Shown in pieces: positions 1-8,344 of a stretch of DNA of 36,966 nt. Location of the stretch: NCBI GenBank assembly GCA_002699125.1, contig PABI01000015.1, forward strand, positions 1 to 36,966, written 5' to 3'. The notes under the pieces were generated by a model, which ran no database searches, was not told the origin of the DNA, and saw nothing but the letters and a program-made list of their open reading frames with translations. Source of the DNA: Anaerolineaceae bacterium. Its GTDB lineage: Bacteria > Chloroflexota > Anaerolineae > Promineifilales > Promineifilaceae. Both the position numbers and the translations under genes were made by a program. Each line of letters starts with the position of its first letter. The stretch's first letter is position 1.

Positions 1-211
1 TGACTGTTGCTGTAGCTGTCGATGTGGCCGTTGGCGGGATTGGCGTGCTGGTAGGCGGCACAGCCGTTTCCGTTGCTGGAATCGGTGTGGAGGTAAGAGA
101 AACAACAGCTTCTCCCACCTCCATCACACCCTCCTCACTGGCGCAGCCTCCCACCCACAGTGACACAAGCAACATGCAAATTGGAATCAAATATAAACGT
201 ACTTTCATCAT
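1..211 (-). CDS. Lipoprotein N-terminus, partial (runs off the window)
   Basis: Reading the minus strand from 211, an ATGATGAAA start follows a good ribosome site (AGGAG, 5 nt upstream; 8 nt from the second ATG). The protein begins with a basic tip and hydrophobic stretch and then a lipobox ending Trp-Val-Gly-Gly-Cys, so it is probably a lipid-anchored, exported protein. After about 20 residues of acidic linker it becomes Pro/Thr/Ala-rich (TSTPIPATET, PPTSTPIPPT), a typical spacer that holds a domain away from the membrane. Only about 70 residues are visible and the functional domain lies outside the window, so no function can be given. The same kind of Thr-Pro linker is seen in the secreted proteases at the other end of the window. 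Confidence 0.75.
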   Translation of the reverse strand, partial: MMKVRLYLIPICMLLVSLWVGGCASEEGVMEVGEAVVSLTSTPIPATETAVPPTSTPIPPTATSTATATV

Positions 212-333
212 CCTCTCTCCTGAATTCCACCAATCTATGAAAACAGAATACCGTTTCCCGAAAGTAATTTCGCGGCAAAAACTACCAATTTTAGGAGGTA
301 GGATTTTGCTCCCTAACGACCAACCACAGCGAC

Positions 334-537
334 TTACCTGGTTGAAATTCTGTCACTGTCCGACCAGGTTGCCTCAATCAACGCAATGAGCGTTTGCCAA
401 TCGCGGAAATGGGTTGTTTTGCCGCTTAATACGTGTTTGAGCGTGCCACGGAATTCGGTACGGCCGTTTTCCACCTCCTCACACCACACCCTGAGCGTAA
501 AAAACTGCGACTGTTTGCCTGCTTGCTCATTGGCCAT
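334..537 (-). CDS. Small conserved protein of unknown function, possibly SARP-controlled
   Basis: A protein of about 67 residues starting Met-Ala-Asn-Glu-Gln (ATG at 537). The core reads as a compact beta-rich domain, with motifs FTLRVWCEE, GRTEFRGTLKH and a C-terminal FRDWQTLIALIE helix. Small proteins with this 'FRDW..L..LI' ending recur in Chloroflexota as I remember them; no function is known to me. The frame stays open to a TTG at 636, but a -10-like box at 636-643 would put transcription start inside that extension, which favours the ATG at 537. A GGAG lies 12 nt before it. It follows the AfsR-like gene on the same strand, with tandem heptamers upstream, an arrangement like afsR-afsS. 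Confidence 0.62.
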   Translation of the reverse strand: MANEQAGKQSQFFTLRVWCEEVENGRTEFRGTLKHVLSGKTTHFRDWQTLIALIEATWSDSDRISTR

Positions 538-635
538 GACAACAAACAACTCCACTATTGAGAAAATCTGGCATTTACCAAAGCAGAAAGTCTCCTTGTC
601 TTGATTGTTCCCTGAGCGAATATCCACTTTGGGCA

Positions 636-669
636 AGTATAAAATCGGGAACGTTCCCCAAACGTTCCC
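636..669 (-). promoter_or_regulatory. Candidate SARP-type operator and -10 box
   Basis: On the minus strand two heptamers GGGAACG (plus-strand 669-663 and 658-652) are separated by four bases, an 11-bp period. They are followed after 8-10 nt by a -10-like sequence (TTTATA or TATACT, 643-636). Streptomyces SARP/AfsR sites are described as heptamer direct repeats with 11-bp period overlapping the -35 region, so the geometry fits. The downstream heptamer is also half of the dyad GGGAACGTTCCC (647-658), so a dimeric repressor site is the alternative reading. Another GGGAAC lies downstream at 607-612. Confidence 0.45.
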
Positions 670-708
670 TGCAACGCAAATTAATTGAGAGATTAAAATT
701 GGGTCAAG

Positions 709-3700
709 TTAGAAGGCAAATAGTTCGCGTGCCAGTGTGGTTGCTTCGGTCAGTGCGGTGTGGCAAACGGCCGTATCCCCCGCATCCCAGGCCGTCGTGG
801 CCGCCACCAACTTTGCCTGCACCTCGTCCGGCAAAAGTTGTTGCGGCGGTGGCACCATTTGGCGAGCGTACTCAATGGCCCACGCCAACTCCCCACGCAC
901 CAGATACGCACCCACTAGCGGCCACAGTGCCACCCATTTAAGAGGATATGGCCGTTCTCCCCACACCGCCAACGCCGCCTGGCCATGCGTAACGGCCGTT
1001 TCCCAATCCCCAGCCTGGTACGCCAACCACGCCTCATTCCCCGCCAGCACACCCCCGTACAGCGGATTGCCCACCATAGCCACGATGGGCCGGTGCTGCG
1101 CCACCACGGCCGCCACTTGCGCCACATCCCCCTGCCCCCGATACGCCAGCGCCAGATACGCCAGGCATTGATCCTGCACATAACGATTACCAATCTCAGT
1201 CGCCTCAGCCAGCGCACTGGTGAGACGCGTCACAGCCTCATCCAATGCCCCGGACCACAGGTAATTGAACCCCAGCGAAAACCGAGAGGCCGCAATTTCA
1301 TGCGGATCGCCCGTTTGTTCGGCCAGCGCCGAGATGCGCTGCCGCATGGCCACATCTACGTCATCCAAACGGTAGCGCTTTTGTGAAATGCTCAACATAT
1401 TGTGCAGTTCCAGGTAGCGACGCTGCTGGTAAGGTGTGCCAATTTTCTGGGCAATAGGGTTCAACCGATCAATGAGGACCGCCAAATCCGCCAGCCGAGA
1501 ATCAAAATAGAACAGATCGCCCCGCGCCAACTGCACATCTAACCAGAGCCGCTGCCATTGCGTATCCGGTGGGTCCGCGGGCAAGCGGCAGCGCAGAGCG
1601 GCATCGAAGGCGGCCAGGGCCGCCGACCGTTGATGCTGGGCCATCCACGTATTACCCTGCTTGCAAAGCAGCCGCGCCCGGCTCAGCGCATCGCTAGTTT
1701 GGGCCAGCGCGGTTTCCAGCGCCTCATGGGCCGCGTCGTACCGCCCCAGCAAAGAAAGCACGTCGGCCTGCTGCTCATACAGCGCCAGCAAACGGCCGTT
1801 CTCCGCCCCATTCTCAACAGCTAAAACCAAACCCCGCTGCAAATTAACCAACGCTTCCTCATGGGCAAAGATGTGCTGAGCAGCCGTGGCGGCCCGCTGG
1901 TAGCAGGCAATCGCCTCGTCTATGCGGCCAATGACGATGTAGTGACTGCCCAACTGCGCATCGTCCACCGCGTACCCAGCAGCCCGTTCACGCTCCAACG
2001 CTTGCGCAATACGGCCGTGCAGCAACCGACGCCGTGCCAAACTGAGCCTGCCGTAAGCCACTTCCCTTAGCAGGCCGTGACTGAAGTCGTAGGCTTCCGC
2101 CCCTTGCTCACGCACAATGCGCTGCTGCCACAATTCATCCAGCGCCCGCACCAGCGTCGTCTCCTCGACCTCGCTGGCATCTCTAACCAGTTCAAAGGTA
2201 AAAGAACGGCCGATTGTGGCCGCCAAATCCGCCAAATCGCACCCAGCGGCAGACAACCTGTTCAGCCGCGCCTCAAACACCGACCGAATCCGAGGGGGTA
2301 GTTGTTCGGCAGCCAATAGCTGACCCGAAACCATTTTTGGCTGCGCTCCATCTGGCGTGTAAAAACCGGCTCGTGCCAGCTCCACCACAAACAGCGGCAC
2401 CCCTTCCGTCAGCACAAAAATGGCGTCCGGGAGTGCATCAGGTGGGGTGTTGTTAGCCAAATGGGCTGAGAGAACGACCGTTTCCGCCGCATTCAACCGC
2501 TCTAGGCCAATCTCCAGCAGCCGATCCTCATGGCGCAAATCCTCACAAAAAAGCCGCAGCGCCTCCGCCTGAACCATCTCTTCCGTGCGTGCCGTCCCCA
2601 GCAGCAAAAAACGCTTGCTTCCCTCCAGACGCAGCAAAAAACTAAGCCATTCAAGCGTATCCCGGTCACACCACTGCAAATCATCAATAAAAAGCAGCAG
2701 AGGCGATGGCAGTTGGGCCACAGCCCGGGCTAGCGCGGTAAACAGATGCTGCCGCTGCCAACTTTCGGTAATGGGGCCAGGCGGCGGCAAATCAGGTCGC
2801 GTCGCCAACAGTTCGGGCAGTACGCGGCCAACTTCGCGCTGCCATTTGTCAGGCAGACTGGTCAACGCGTCGCCAGTAGCACGCAGCCAGACGGCGATAG
2901 GGGCGTAGGGCAAGCTGGTGGCTGGGGCGTAGCAGGCAGCCCGCAGGGTGGTGATGCCCTGGCGGGCGGCCCAATCGAGCAGTTCTTCAGCCAGGCGGGT
3001 CTTGCCAATGCCTGCTTCCCCTTGAATGAGGGTGAGCAACGGCCGTTGGCTCATCGCCTGCTTCCAGACCTGCTGCAACTGCGACCAAGCGCGTGCCCGG
3101 CCCACCAGCGGAATGCGCGCCGCCATCTGTGGCTCAGCTACGCTCTCCAGCGCCAGCAGACGCCGGTAAGCTTCCTGCGTGGCGGTACTGGGGGCCACGT
3201 CCAGCTCCCGTTGCAGGGTGGCAGCACAGGTGTGGTAGGTGCGCAGAGCCCCGGCGCGGTTGCCCGCCAGCGTTTGCAAGCGCATCAGGCGGCGGTACGC
3301 TGCTTCATGCAGCGGGTCGGCCCGCTGCAATTGATTGGCCGCCTTGATAGCCTCCACATAATCGCGCTGCCCCTCTAAAACCTGCACATATTGGGCCAAA
3401 CAGTCTAAATATTGTTGGCGCAAGCTTTCCCGTTTGACCAAAACCCAATCATCGTAATGCTCTGGCAGCAGGTCCCCGGCATACAGGGAAATAGCCTGGT
3501 GCAAGGCCGCCTGTTTTTCGCTTGGTTGGTCGGCCTTATGAGCCTGAGCCACCGCGCATTCAAACGCGGCCACATCGACAGAATAAGGAGCAGCTGCCTG
3601 CCAGGCAATTGTGTGCCGTTCGATTCGCAAAAATTGGTCAGCGTCTGGCAGCGCCTGGCGCAGGTAATGAATCGCTTTGCGCAGGTTGGTGAGTGCCTGC

Positions 3701-3885
3701 TTCTCAGTGGAATCGGGCCAAAAGTGAAAAGCAAGCCGGTGCCGGTCGCACGCTTCACCCGGTTGCAGGACCAGAAAAGCGAGAATGGTTTGGTAAAAGG
3801 GGGATTTTAGGGGAACGGCCGTATCCCCATAAAAAAGCTGAAATCGCCTCATTAACAAGATGCGCAATTTCCCGGATACATCCAT
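709..3885 (-). CDS. AfsR-like SARP transcriptional regulator with AAA/STAND ATPase and TPR repeats
   Basis: Large single-protein regulator of about 1058 residues. Residues ~10-100 form an OmpR-like winged helix (LRILLMRRFQLFYGD start; KQALTNLRKAIHYLRQAL recognition region). Residues ~105-250 form the bacterial transcriptional activator (BTAD) domain. A P-loop ATPase follows: Walker A GEAGIGKT at about 290 and Walker B LLLFIDDLQWCD at about 400. The remaining ~450 residues are helical TPR-like repeats. There is no C-terminal LuxR-type helix-turn-helix, which places it with AfsR/SARP rather than MalT. Such proteins activate transcription in response to ATP-dependent oligomerisation and a signal sensed by the TPRs; the target here is unknown, but the next gene has a SARP-like operator. 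A TTG at 3894 is an alternative start; neither start has a strong ribosome site. Confidence 0.92.
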   Translation of the reverse strand: MDVSGKLRILLMRRFQLFYGDTAVPLKSPFYQTILAFLVLQPGEACDRHRLAFHFWPDSTEKQALTNLRKAIHYLRQALPDADQFLRIERHTIAWQAAAPYSVDVAAFECAVAQAHKADQPSEKQAALHQAISLYAGDLLPEHYDDWVLVKRESLRQQYLDCLAQYVQVLEGQRDYVEAIKAANQLQRADPLHEAAYRRLMRLQTLAGNRAGALRTYHTCAATLQRELDVAPSTATQEAYRRLLALESVAEPQMAARIPLVGRARAWSQLQQVWKQAMSQRPLLTLIQGEAGIGKTRLAEELLDWAARQGITTLRAACYAPATSLPYAPIAVWLRATGDALTSLPDKWQREVGRVLPELLATRPDLPPPGPITESWQRQHLFTALARAVAQLPSPLLLFIDDLQWCDRDTLEWLSFLLRLEGSKRFLLLGTARTEEMVQAEALRLFCEDLRHEDRLLEIGLERLNAAETVVLSAHLANNTPPDALPDAIFVLTEGVPLFVVELARAGFYTPDGAQPKMVSGQLLAAEQLPPRIRSVFEARLNRLSAAGCDLADLAATIGRSFTFELVRDASEVEETTLVRALDELWQQRIVREQGAEAYDFSHGLLREVAYGRLSLARRRLLHGRIAQALERERAAGYAVDDAQLGSHYIVIGRIDEAIACYQRAATAAQHIFAHEEALVNLQRGLVLAVENGAENGRLLALYEQQADVLSLLGRYDAAHEALETALAQTSDALSRARLLCKQGNTWMAQHQRSAALAAFDAALRCRLPADPPDTQWQRLWLDVQLARGDLFYFDSRLADLAVLIDRLNPIAQKIGTPYQQRRYLELHNMLSISQKRYRLDDVDVAMRQRISALAEQTGDPHEIAASRFSLGFNYLWSGALDEAVTRLTSALAEATEIGNRYVQDQCLAYLALAYRGQGDVAQVAAVVAQHRPIVAMVGNPLYGGVLAGNEAWLAYQAGDWETAVTHGQAALAVWGERPYPLKWVALWPLVGAYLVRGELAWAIEYARQMVPPPQQLLPDEVQAKLVAATTAWDAGDTAVCHTALTEATTLARELFAF

Positions 3886-3976
3886 AACACCCAACTTTAC
3901 GGCCGTTTATTGCTAGAACACCCTCATTGTAAAATATTTCACAGGCCAAGTAAACCAAATCCTGCCTGGGAAGCTG

Positions 3977-3985
3977 TGTTACAAT
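3977..3985 (+). promoter_or_regulatory. Possible extended -10 promoter for the FAD oxidoreductase
   Basis: TGTTACAAT is an extended -10 element (TGn plus TACAAT) placed about 30 nt before the ATG at 4015. No convincing -35 hexamer is present at 17 nt. It lies in the divergent gap between the AfsR-like gene and the oxidoreductase, so it is plausible but weakly supported. Confidence 0.3.
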
Positions 3986-4014
3986 CCGCCTTATTTTCCA
4001 CAAAAAGCGAGCAG

Positions 4015-5688
4015 ATGATGACAAACGAAGCGTATGATGTGATTGTGATTGGTTCAGGAGCAGGCGGAATGAGTACGGCCGTACCCCTCGCGCAAGCCGG
4101 CAAAAAAGTCCTCGTTCTGGAGCAGCACGACGTGCCCGGCGGCTGGACCCACTCCTTCACCCTGGAAGGGTACAAATTCAGCCCCGGCGTGCACTACATC
4201 GGCGGGATTGGCCCTGGGGGCCACATGCGCCGTATCTACGAAGGGCTGGGCATCTCGGAAGACATTGCTTTCTGCGAAATTAATCCCGACGGCTTCGACC
4301 ACGTCTTCATCGGCCAGGAACGGTTCGACATCCCCAAAGGACGCGAAAAATTCGCCGCACGCCTCAAAGAGCGCTTTCCTCACGAAGCGAAAGGCATCGA
4401 CAGCTACCTCAACATGTGCCAGCAGCTTATGGACGAGGTGCGCTTGCTGGGTCGGGTCCGCGGCATCGGCGATGCGCTCACTTTGCCCTGGCGCGCCCGC
4501 CACATTTTGCGTTGGGCATTGCGAACTGGCGCGGACCTCATAAACCATTACATTTCTGATCCGGTGCTGCGCGCCATTCTGTCTGCCCAATCCGGTGACC
4601 ACGGCCTGCCGCCCTCGCAGGTTTCCGCGCCGCTGCATGCCGGTGTGACCCATCACTATTTTGACGGCGGCTTCTACCCCGTTGGCGGCGCATTTGCCAT
4701 CCCTCGCGCCTTTGCCCGCGCTCTGAAAAGGGCCAGCGGTGAGCTGCGCCTGCAAACCCGCGTCGAGCGCATCTTGCTGGACGAGAACAAGCGGGTGCGC
4801 GGCGTTCGCCTTACCGACGGTACAGAGATTGCCGCCCAACACGTCGTGAGCAATGCTGACCCCGAGGTGACGTTTGGTAAATTGGTGGGGCGCGAGCATT
4901 TGAGTGGCAAATTGCAGCGCAAGCTGGGGAAGGTGCGCTATTCAACATCTGCCCTCAGCCTGTTCATGGCCGTAGACATGGATCTGCGCGCCGCCGGGCT
5001 GGATTCTGGTAACTACTGGTTCTACAACCACAGTGACGTGGATGGCATCTATGCCGACGGGCAAACTGACAAAATCGTGCATGATTTTGCGCCAGAGGGC
5101 ATGTTCCTGACGGTGACGACGCTGAAAGACCCGTCCAAGATGCACAGCGGTCACCACACGCTAGAGGCATTTGCCTTTGTTAACTATGAGCCGTTTGCCC
5201 AATGGGCCGACCAGCCCGCGGGCGACCGGGAGTGGGAGTACCAGCAGCTCAAAGAGAAGTTGACGGCCGCCATGTTGGCCAACATCGACAAACGTGTGCC
5301 GGGATTCAGCCAGCACATCGTTTTTAAGGAGCTGGGCACGCCGTTAAGTAACGAGCATTATTTGAATGCGACGCAGGGCAATTTGTATGGCATCGACAAG
5401 AGCCGGTTCCAGGTAGGGCCGTGGGCCTTCAAAAACAAGACGGAGATTGCCGGATTATGGTTGTGTGGAGCCAGCACCACCGCTGGGCATGGCGTAGCCG
5501 GGGCCACCAATTCCGGCTTGATGACGGCGCGGCAAATTTTAGGCTGCAAGATGCGTGATTTGCTCAAGCAAAATGGGCCACCGCTGGAAGTGTATCCCTC
5601 CGAAGAGCCAGACAAGTGGCCTGCGAATTTGCGCCGCCGTATAGAACGAAATTTAAAAGAAAATGGAACACAGATAAACGCAGATTGA
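4015..5688 (+). CDS. FAD-dependent phytoene dehydrogenase/retinol saturase-like oxidoreductase
   Basis: About 557 residues. The N-terminus carries the dinucleotide-binding motif VIVIGSGAGGMSTA with the following VLVLEQHDVPGG, the FAD site of the CrtI/RetSat (all-trans-retinol 13,14-reductase) superfamily. The C-terminus has the second FAD-contact motif (LWLCGASTTAGHGVAGATNSG). Members oxidise or saturate polyene or isoprenoid chains; the substrate cannot be told from the sequence and no carotenoid genes are nearby. The frame extends to a TTG at 3910, but homology begins at the double ATG at 4015/4018. The last residues (NGTQINAD) and the stop codon are encoded by a dispersed palindromic repeat, so the original C-terminus was probably altered by its insertion. 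The next gene, a peroxidase-like protein, starts 102 bp downstream on the same strand. Confidence 0.88.
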   Translation: MMTNEAYDVIVIGSGAGGMSTAVPLAQAGKKVLVLEQHDVPGGWTHSFTLEGYKFSPGVHYIGGIGPGGHMRRIYEGLGISEDIAFCEINPDGFDHVFIGQERFDIPKGREKFAARLKERFPHEAKGIDSYLNMCQQLMDEVRLLGRVRGIGDALTLPWRARHILRWALRTGADLINHYISDPVLRAILSAQSGDHGLPPSQVSAPLHAGVTHHYFDGGFYPVGGAFAIPRAFARALKRASGELRLQTRVERILLDENKRVRGVRLTDGTEIAAQHVVSNADPEVTFGKLVGREHLSGKLQRKLGKVRYSTSALSLFMAVDMDLRAAGLDSGNYWFYNHSDVDGIYADGQTDKIVHDFAPEGMFLTVTTLKDPSKMHSGHHTLEAFAFVNYEPFAQWADQPAGDREWEYQQLKEKLTAAMLANIDKRVPGFSQHIVFKELGTPLSNEHYLNATQGNLYGIDKSRFQVGPWAFKNKTEIAGLWLCGASTTAGHGVAGATNSGLMTARQILGCKMRDLLKQNGPPLEVYPSEEPDKWPANLRRRIERNLKENGTQINAD

Positions 5689-5735
5689 CACAGATAAAAC
5701 AAAAATCCGTGTTTATCTGTGTTAATCCGTGTCCA
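5668..5735. repeat. Dispersed palindromic repeat (acacagataaac type)
   Basis: The left arm at 5668-5686 (ACACAGATAAACGCAGATT) and the right arm at 5704-5722 are inverted copies matching at 17 of 19 bases, so the transcript would form a long hairpin. The element overlaps the last codons and stop of the FAD oxidoreductase. Repeats of this sequence type are scattered between genes in many environmental bacterial genomes. It may also act as a transcription barrier or RNA stabiliser between the two genes. Confidence 0.75.
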
Positions 5736-5790
5736 ATTATTGTGGAAGCGCGCGGAAAACATCCGCAGCTACAGGAGAAGGTGAGTTGGA

Positions 5791-6402
5791 ATGCCCTGGA
5801 TCAGAGAGATTTATCTGGAAGAAGCCACCGGTTTACTCAAACGCCAGCTGAAAGCGGCCGTTAAACGAGCCGGACGCATCTGGAACATTGTGCAAATCAT
5901 GAGCATCAATGAGATGGCGCTCAAAGACAGCATCAAGTTTTACCAAACGGTGATGATGGGCGAGTCGCCGCTAACGCGCTCACAGCGGGAAATGCTGGCG
6001 GTAGTGGTTTCCGTGGAAAACAACTGCCACTACTGACACCAGGCCCACGCACACGATCTCCGGGCTGAGATCGCGGCCGAAATTGCCAACGATGAACAGG
6101 CTGATGAATATGTCCATGCGCTGGTGCGCGATTGGCAAACGGCGCCACTTTCCTCCGCAGACCGGGCACTGTGCCAATTAGCCGCCAAACTGACGCATCA
6201 TCATCATGCAATGACCCCGAATGATTTAGAGACACTGCGCCAGCAGGGCTTTGATGATCGCGCCATTCACGATGCCGTGCAGGTGATTGCTTACTTCAAC
6301 TACATCAATCGCATTGCGCATGGGCTTGGCGTGGAACCAGAGAATTTTATACGGCCGTGGGGTCAACTCCCTGCGCCAACCCCGCCTCAATCACCGCAAT
6401 AA
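5791..6402 (+). CDS. AhpD-like peroxidase, candidate selenoprotein (in-frame TGA at the catalytic Cys position)
   Basis: One reading frame of 203 codons is interrupted only by TGA at 6034-6036 (codon 82). Both halves belong to the carboxymuconolactone decarboxylase/AhpD peroxidase-related fold. The first ends [22 protein letters not shown]; the second continues [13 protein letters not shown] and ends in the family's conserved [17 protein letters not shown]. The family motif is CxxC-x3-H; here it reads Cys79-His-Tyr-TGA-His-Gln-Ala-His86, so TGA replaces exactly the second, catalytic Cys. A hairpin with a G-rich loop follows (6055-6072), as needed for bacterial selenocysteine insertion, and AhpD-like selenoproteins with CxxU are known from environmental data. 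An in-frame TGA at 5782 makes ATG 5791 the first possible start; AGGAG lies 13 nt upstream. The 3' end overlaps the convergent dehydratase gene by 56 bp. A nonsense mutation or sequencing error is the alternative. Confidence 0.8.
6034..6072 (+). promoter_or_regulatory. Sec codon TGA with candidate bacterial SECIS hairpin
   Basis: After TGA (6034-6036) and an 18-nt spacer, a perfect 6-bp stem GATCTC/GAGATC (6055-6060 with 6067-6072) closes a six-base loop CGGGCT. One further C-G pair can extend the stem. The first loop G is about 25 nt after the TGA, within the spacing usual for bacterial SECIS elements, which need a G at the top of a small apical loop. The element is entirely inside the coding sequence. 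The TGACAC context also matches the Sec site I recall for E. coli fdhF. Confidence 0.62.
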
Positions 6403-8344
6403 TTTTGTCTACATCGTACACGGCACCGGCCCAGGTGCCACCGCTGGCGCGCTGCAAGGCAGCCCAGAGGCGCGTGTCGTCTGGCAGCCGGGCGTGGGGG
6501 GCTGCATCTGGGTGGATTGGCCGCTCGGCAAAGGGTACCCCGTCGACTGTTTTTACTAAATTCACGCGGCCCGTCAGTTCGCCACGGTCCACCGCAATTT
6601 CGATGATGTCGCCGTCCCGCACCCGGCCAATTGGGCCGCCGGCCAGGGCTTCTGGCCCGATGTGGCCGATGCAGGCACCCGTCGACACCCCAGAAAAGCG
6701 GGCATCTGTGAGCACCGGTACCGTTTTGCCCCAGGGAATGTATTTGAGTGCGGCCGTTATTTGATACGTCTCTTCCATGCCGGTGCCCTGCGGTCCTACG
6801 CCAATGAGCACCACCACATCATTGGGCTGGACGGGTTTGTCGGTTAATCCTTTGATGGCGGCAACGGCCGTTTTCTCATCGGTAAACACGCGCGCCGGCC
6901 CCCGATGACGGTACACGTTATCGTCATCCACCACTGTGGGATCGATGGCGGTGGCCTTCAGTACCGACCCCTCCGGGGCCAGATTGCCTGTGGGGAACAC
7001 CATCGTGCTCGTCAGGCCTGCCTGCCGCGCCTGATCCGCATTCATAATCACCTGCTCGGGGTCAATTTGTCCCGCGGCGGCCAACTGTCGGCGCACCGTA
7101 GCGCGTCGTTCGCTCTCCTGCCACCAATCCAGCAGCGTATTGACGGTTTCACCGCTTACTGTGAGAACGTCGGTGTGCAGCAAGTCCATTGCCCGCAAAT
7201 GAAGCATCACCTCGGGCACGCCGCCGGCCATAAACACCTGCACCGTGGGGTGATTACGCGGACCGTTGGGCAGGGCATCGACCAGGCGGGGCGTGGCCCG
7301 GTTGATGCGGTTCCAGTCGGCGACCGTGGGCGGGTTTAGTCCGGCGGCGTGGGCGATGGCCGGGATGTGCAGCAACAAGTTGGTGGAGCCACCAAAGGCG
7401 GCGTGCAGCAGCATGGCGTTTTCTAACGATTTCTGGGTCAAAATCTGGTTGAGAGCAATCTTTTCAGCTGCCAGTCGCAGCAAAGCCAGCGCTGAGCGCC
7501 GGGCCATGTCCAGCCAGATCGGTTCGCCGGAAGGGGCCAGGGCGCTGTGCGGCAGGCTGAGGCCAAATGCTTCGGCCACGACCTGGGCGGTTGCGGCCGT
7601 TCCTAAAAATTGACAGCCACCCCCAGCCGAACCACAGGCGCGGCATCCCATCGCCGCCGCATAATCGAGCGAAATTAAATCATGGGCAAAGCGCGCGCCA
7701 ATGGTTTGCACCGTGCCCGCATCTTCGGCATCGGCGGCAGGCAGCGTGACGCCACCGGGCACGATGATGCCCGGCAGCTGGCTCACGCCGGCCAGCGCCA
7801 GCATGGTGGCGGGCAAACCTTTGTCGCAGGTGGCAATGCCCATCACGCCGTCCCGCGTGGGCAAGGAGCGAATGAGGCGGCGCATGGTGATGGCGGCGTC
7901 GTTGCGGTAGGGTAAGCTGTCGAACATGCCGGTGGTGCCCTGGGAACGGCCGTCACACGGATCGCTCACCGTTGCCGAAAAAGGAATCATCCCCTGCTCA
8001 CGGAATGTCTCAGCGGCGGCCTGCACCAGCAAGCCAATTTCCCAATGGCCGGTGTGGTAGCCCAATGCCAGCGGCGTGCCGTCGGCGGCGCGCAGGCCGC
8101 CCTGGGTGGAGACGATAAGATATTGCGGCTTGCCCACATCTTCCGGCCGCCAGCCCATGCCCACGTTTTGCGTCAGGCCAAACAAATTGCCGCTGGGTTC
8201 GTTCAGGAGCTGCTCTGCCGAAAGCGGCAGTGCGCCCGACGACCCATTCCCTACTAACCGCACCGGCTCTGTCGGCGTGCCTTCGCCTAAAATCTGCTCA
8301 AGGGTTGGTTGGTTTTTTCCCTTAAATTGCGTTGTCTTTGCCAT
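6347..8344 (-). CDS. YagF/YjhG-type sugar-acid dehydratase (D-xylonate dehydratase family, IlvD/Edd)
   Basis: 665 residues, the usual length of the YjhG/YagF branch and longer than IlvD. The sequence follows E. coli YagF/YjhG closely as I remember it: [33 protein letters not shown] and [17 protein letters not shown] hold the Cys residues that bind the iron-sulfur cluster, and [16 protein letters not shown] with [11 protein letters not shown] is the C-terminal signature. The enzyme dehydrates an aldonic acid such as D-xylonate to a 2-keto-3-deoxy acid in the cytoplasm; the exact substrate is inferred. It is downstream of, and overlaps by 23 bp, the GarR-type reductase, so the two are probably translationally coupled. 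No strong ribosome site of its own is visible, which agrees with coupling. Its 3' end overlaps the convergent selenoprotein gene. Confidence 0.94.
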   Translation of the reverse strand: MAKTTQFKGKNQPTLEQILGEGTPTEPVRLVGNGSSGALPLSAEQLLNEPSGNLFGLTQNVGMGWRPEDVGKPQYLIVSTQGGLRAADGTPLALGYHTGHWEIGLLVQAAAETFREQGMIPFSATVSDPCDGRSQGTTGMFDSLPYRNDAAITMRRLIRSLPTRDGVMGIATCDKGLPATMLALAGVSQLPGIIVPGGVTLPAADAEDAGTVQTIGARFAHDLISLDYAAAMGCRACGSAGGGCQFLGTAATAQVVAEAFGLSLPHSALAPSGEPIWLDMARRSALALLRLAAEKIALNQILTQKSLENAMLLHAAFGGSTNLLLHIPAIAHAAGLNPPTVADWNRINRATPRLVDALPNGPRNHPTVQVFMAGGVPEVMLHLRAMDLLHTDVLTVSGETVNTLLDWWQESERRATVRRQLAAAGQIDPEQVIMNADQARQAGLTSTMVFPTGNLAPEGSVLKATAIDPTVVDDDNVYRHRGPARVFTDEKTAVAAIKGLTDKPVQPNDVVVLIGVGPQGTGMEETYQITAALKYIPWGKTVPVLTDARFSGVSTGACIGHIGPEALAGGPIGRVRDGDIIEIAVDRGELTGRVNLVKTVDGVPFAERPIHPDAAPHARLPDDTRLWAALQRASGGTWAGAVYDVDKIIAVIEAGLAQGVDPTAV

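Noticed and set aside
6034..6036. Calling the AhpD-like gene a nonsense pseudogene
   Set aside because: The TGA is at the one codon where selenocysteine is expected, the downstream frame is clean, and a suitable hairpin follows. It is kept as the main alternative, pending a search for sel genes.
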